A DNA stretch of 5,143 bases, from assembly GCA_023379345.1 (NCBI GenBank), contig JAMCUV010000055.1, forward strand, positions 1 through 5,143, in the 5' to 3' direction. Of the stretch, positions 3,276-5,143 are shown in pieces (the first letter of the stretch is position 1; every line of letters starts with the position of its first letter). The notes beneath the pieces were generated by a model. The model had not been told where the DNA came from. It saw only the letters and a list, made by a program, of their open reading frames with translations, and made no database searches. The DNA comes from Thermoplasmatota archaeon (lineage in GTDB: Archaea; Thermoplasmatota; Thermoplasmata; Thermoplasmatales; Thermoplasmataceae). The translations under genes were made by a program, and so were the position numbers.

Positions 3276-5143
3276 ATATCTGTGGCACCTTCCCCATCAA
3301 CTGGGTATAAACTGACTTTATATATTCACCTTTTGTTGTGTTCAATTTTGCTATATCTTTGTCATGTAGGCCCACTATGACCTCAGTTCCCAGCCCTATG
3401 AGCGACCTGGACTTTTCATCAATTTCTACATCCTGCAGTGTCCCTGCAGCCATGTGCCTGAGCAAATCAACAACGTAGGTGTAGATGTAGGCGTTGCTTC
3501 CCTGCGGAAGATTTTCCTCCAGGAATTTTCTCAGGTCGTTCATTTTTCCTCTTGAGGCCAGTGCGATGGCACCCGCAATCCTTGCAACAAGCAATCCCAG
3601 GAAATCCCCAATCCCCTGGGCCTGTTTCATGGCCAGTTCAGCGGCCTTTGAAGCCTCATCTGTCTTCCCATCTATGGCGAATTTAAGGGCGCCGATGGTG
3701 TACCACATGGGCAGGTAGTCATCTGCCTCCTGGAATGAGGTCAGGAAAACCTTGTCAAGATTTGGGTTGAAATTACCCGACTGGAATCCATCAGCTATGT
3801 ACTTCAATCCACGACAGACAGTTTCCTGGACAGAATTTCCATTCCTTACGGCAAGGTCATACATTTCGTTGATGAAAGTGATTGCATTTTCAAGGTTGAA
3901 GGAATTCAGATTTATGGTTGCCATGAACCGGAGGAAAGGGTAGGTCAGGTTGCTGTCATCCACAATGCGTATGAGTTTCTGCGCGCTCGTAATGTTCTGC
4001 CTGAATTCGTCAAACCTGCCGGTGGTGTAATATATCTCACAGAGGTTGTATGTTGCGTAGGCCCTTGACATCAGGGCCCCGGAGATGTAGGACTTCTCAA
4101 CAATCTCGGTCAGCATCTTCGCCGATTCCTCCAGCTTTCCCTGATAGCTGTATATGATTGCAATGTTGTTCATGCTGAGAAGTTCAGCCTCATAATGCCG
4201 CATCTTCTGGTTCAGGGCCAGGGATTCCTTGTAGAGATCAAGTGCGTTGCTTAACTGGAAACTTCTGACACTCATGGTTCCAAGAAGATTCAGTGCATCG
4301 GCCGTAACGTCCTCAAAACCCTTCCTCATTGCCAGGGTTCTTGCGTCTGTCGCATATTTCACCGTGAGGTCCCTGTTTTCCATATACGAATAGTCCACTG
4401 CCATGGTCATGAGGGTCTCAGCATAATCCCTGGATTCCCTGTCAAGGCTGGGCAGAAGTTCTTCACATAGTTTGACGGATTCCGCGTATCTTCCAGCTTT
4501 CCTGTACAGCCTTGCCAGTGTTATCCTGGCAAACACAGGTTCCACCCTGATGACATTTTCAGAATTGCACAAATCTATGGCTTCCTTGGTTTGCCCAGCT
4601 ATCTCATATGCATAGGCAGCCAGAAGGCTTAGGTGCGCGCACGCCCCTTCGTTGCTGACCATTTTCAGGATTCTCACGAACATTTCTGGTGAGGAGTTGA
4701 TGAAAGGAAGCTTCTGCCTTATCTCGGTCCACTGACCTTCCACCTCCTTCTCTATGGCTTCAGGGTCCTTCACAAGAAGATAGATCTTAATTTTTGTAAG
4801 GGCAGGCAGTTCTCTGAAAGATGGCTCCTTGAGGAAATGGTCCGAGAGGACCTTGGATTTCTTCTCTGACAGGGCCCCGATCACCAGATCATTTATTCTC
4901 CTGTTTACAAGGCTGTAATTGACGTCATTATGGGTGACAAAACCCGCTTCCGTCAGCTTGTCAAGAATATGGAGAACTTCGCTTCTTTCAAGTTCCAGCA
5001 TTTTTGCAATGAAGCCCGGTGAAAGTTCCTCTGATGTCAGCGCAATGAGACCAAGGATGGACAGATCTGGGTCCTCCATGTCTGCAAGCACCCTTTCCAG
5101 TCTTGTTTCAAAGCTTGGCGGTATGGGGAAGAATCTGTAGGTT
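3259..5143 (-). CDS. Winged-helix/TPR protein, probably the C-terminal part of a STAND-type ATPase; N-terminus cut by window edge
   Basis: The frame is open from the right edge to TGA 3259, giving 627 visible residues. A GTG at 5091 and an ATG at 5079 are in frame, but the 17 codons before the GTG have no stop and look coding (FPIPPSFETRLERVL), so the real start is outside the window. Visible residues about 27-92 form a winged helix: ELSPGFIAKMLEL, then VLHILDKLTEAGFV, then a wing and NRRINDLVI. From about 165 to 520 there are helical TPR-like repeats, the clearest at roughly 204-233 (VFARITLARLYRKAGRYAES), 281-310 (ALNLLGTMS, NALDLYKESL), 322-350 (LSMNNIAIIYSYQGKLEES) and 360-390 (YATYNLCEIYYTTGRFDEF). 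A winged helix followed by TPRs is the usual C-terminal half of STAND proteins such as MalT relatives, whose AAA-type NTPase domain precedes it; that domain would lie beyond the edge. The TPR array probably senses a protein or ligand. It overlaps the next gene by 17 bases. TPR assignment is firm, STAND assignment moderate. Confidence 0.85.
   Translation of the reverse strand, partial: TYRFFPIPPSFETRLERVLADMEDPDLSILGLIALTSEELSPGFIAKMLELERSEVLHILDKLTEAGFVTHNDVNYSLVNRRINDLVIGALSEKKSKVLSDHFLKEPSFRELPALTKIKIYLLVKDPEAIEKEVEGQWTEIRQKLPFINSSPEMFVRILKMVSNEGACAHLSLLAAYAYEIAGQTKEAIDLCNSENVIRVEPVFARITLARLYRKAGRYAESVKLCEELLPSLDRESRDYAETLMTMAVDYSYMENRDLTVKYATDARTLAMRKGFEDVTADALNLLGTMSVRSFQLSNALDLYKESLALNQKMRHYEAELLSMNNIAIIYSYQGKLEESAKMLTEIVEKSYISGALMSRAYATYNLCEIYYTTGRFDEFRQNITSAQKLIRIVDDSNLTYPFLRFMATINLNSFNLENAITFINEMYDLAVRNGNSVQETVCRGLKYIADGFQSGNFNPNLDKVFLTSFQEADDYLPMWYTIGALKFAIDGKTDEASKAAELAMKQAQGIGDFLGLLVARIAGAIALASRGKMNDLRKFLEENLPQGSNAYIYTYVVDLLRHMAAGTLQDVEIDEKSRSLIGLGTEVIVGLHDKDIAKLNTTKGEYIKSVYTQLMGKVPQIYDGFN
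3286..3290 (-). promoter_or_regulatory. Shine-Dalgarno for the small Cys-rich gene, inside the TPR gene
   Basis: On the minus strand AGGTG (within GGAAGGTG) lies 10 bases before ATG 3275 and matches the archaeal 16S anti-Shine-Dalgarno. It sits inside the coding sequence of the upstream gene. It contrasts with the genes at 1456, 2118 and 2246, which lack such a site and appear leaderless; that is the usual archaeal split between internal operon genes and first genes. Confidence 0.65.

Noticed and set aside
3494..3943. Two plus-strand frames (3494-3718 and 3752-3943) within the TPR gene
   Set aside because: Both are antisense to a continuous TPR coding region and have shadow-like composition.
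5089..5091. GTG as the start codon of the TPR gene
   Set aside because: The frame remains open and protein-like upstream to the window edge and no ribosome site precedes the GTG.
4919..5140. A Ser-rich plus-strand frame near the right edge
   Set aside because: Antisense to the winged-helix region of the TPR gene, which is clearly coding on the minus strand.

Overview
The window looks like a piece of an archaeal chromosome, most likely from the Thermoplasmata (Thermoplasma/Ferroplasma/Cuniculiplasma-like). The evidence is indirect. The tRNA has an archaeal-type D-arm and no encoded CCA. TATA-like boxes lie about 22-30 bases before three start codons that lack a Shine-Dalgarno, as expected for leaderless archaeal transcripts. 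AGG (Arg) and ATA (Ile) codons are used freely. The order-level placement is inference from style, not a sequence match.

Left part (1-2118, minus strand): an M13-family zinc metallopeptidase (PepO/neprilysin-like), cut by the left edge just before its catalytic HExxH region, is preceded by an unrecognised 188-residue protein gene. The two point the same way, 95 bases apart, and each has its own TATA-like box, so they may be separate transcripts.

Middle (2119-2933): a divergent promoter region with an imperfect 20-base palindrome separates the 188-residue gene from a plus-strand gene for a 187-residue protein. That protein is the most unusual item here. It has a C2H2 zinc-finger frame in which the second cysteine is an aspartate, followed directly by a C-terminal tail made almost entirely of Met and Gly. 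A T-rich terminator follows.

Right part (2934-5143, minus strand): reading from the right edge, a long winged-helix plus TPR protein (probably the C-terminal part of a STAND-type regulatory ATPase) enters the window already in progress. It overlaps by 17 bases a small Cys/His-rich protein of 75 residues, which has a good Shine-Dalgarno. After a 40-base gap comes tRNA-Arg(UCG), transcribed in the same direction. The TPR gene and the small gene are very probably one operon. The small protein may be a metal- or Fe-S-binding partner of the TPR protein; that partnership is inferred from the overlap alone.

No CRISPR array, insertion sequence, integrase or replication origin is visible. No gene-free stretch exceeds 300 bases.
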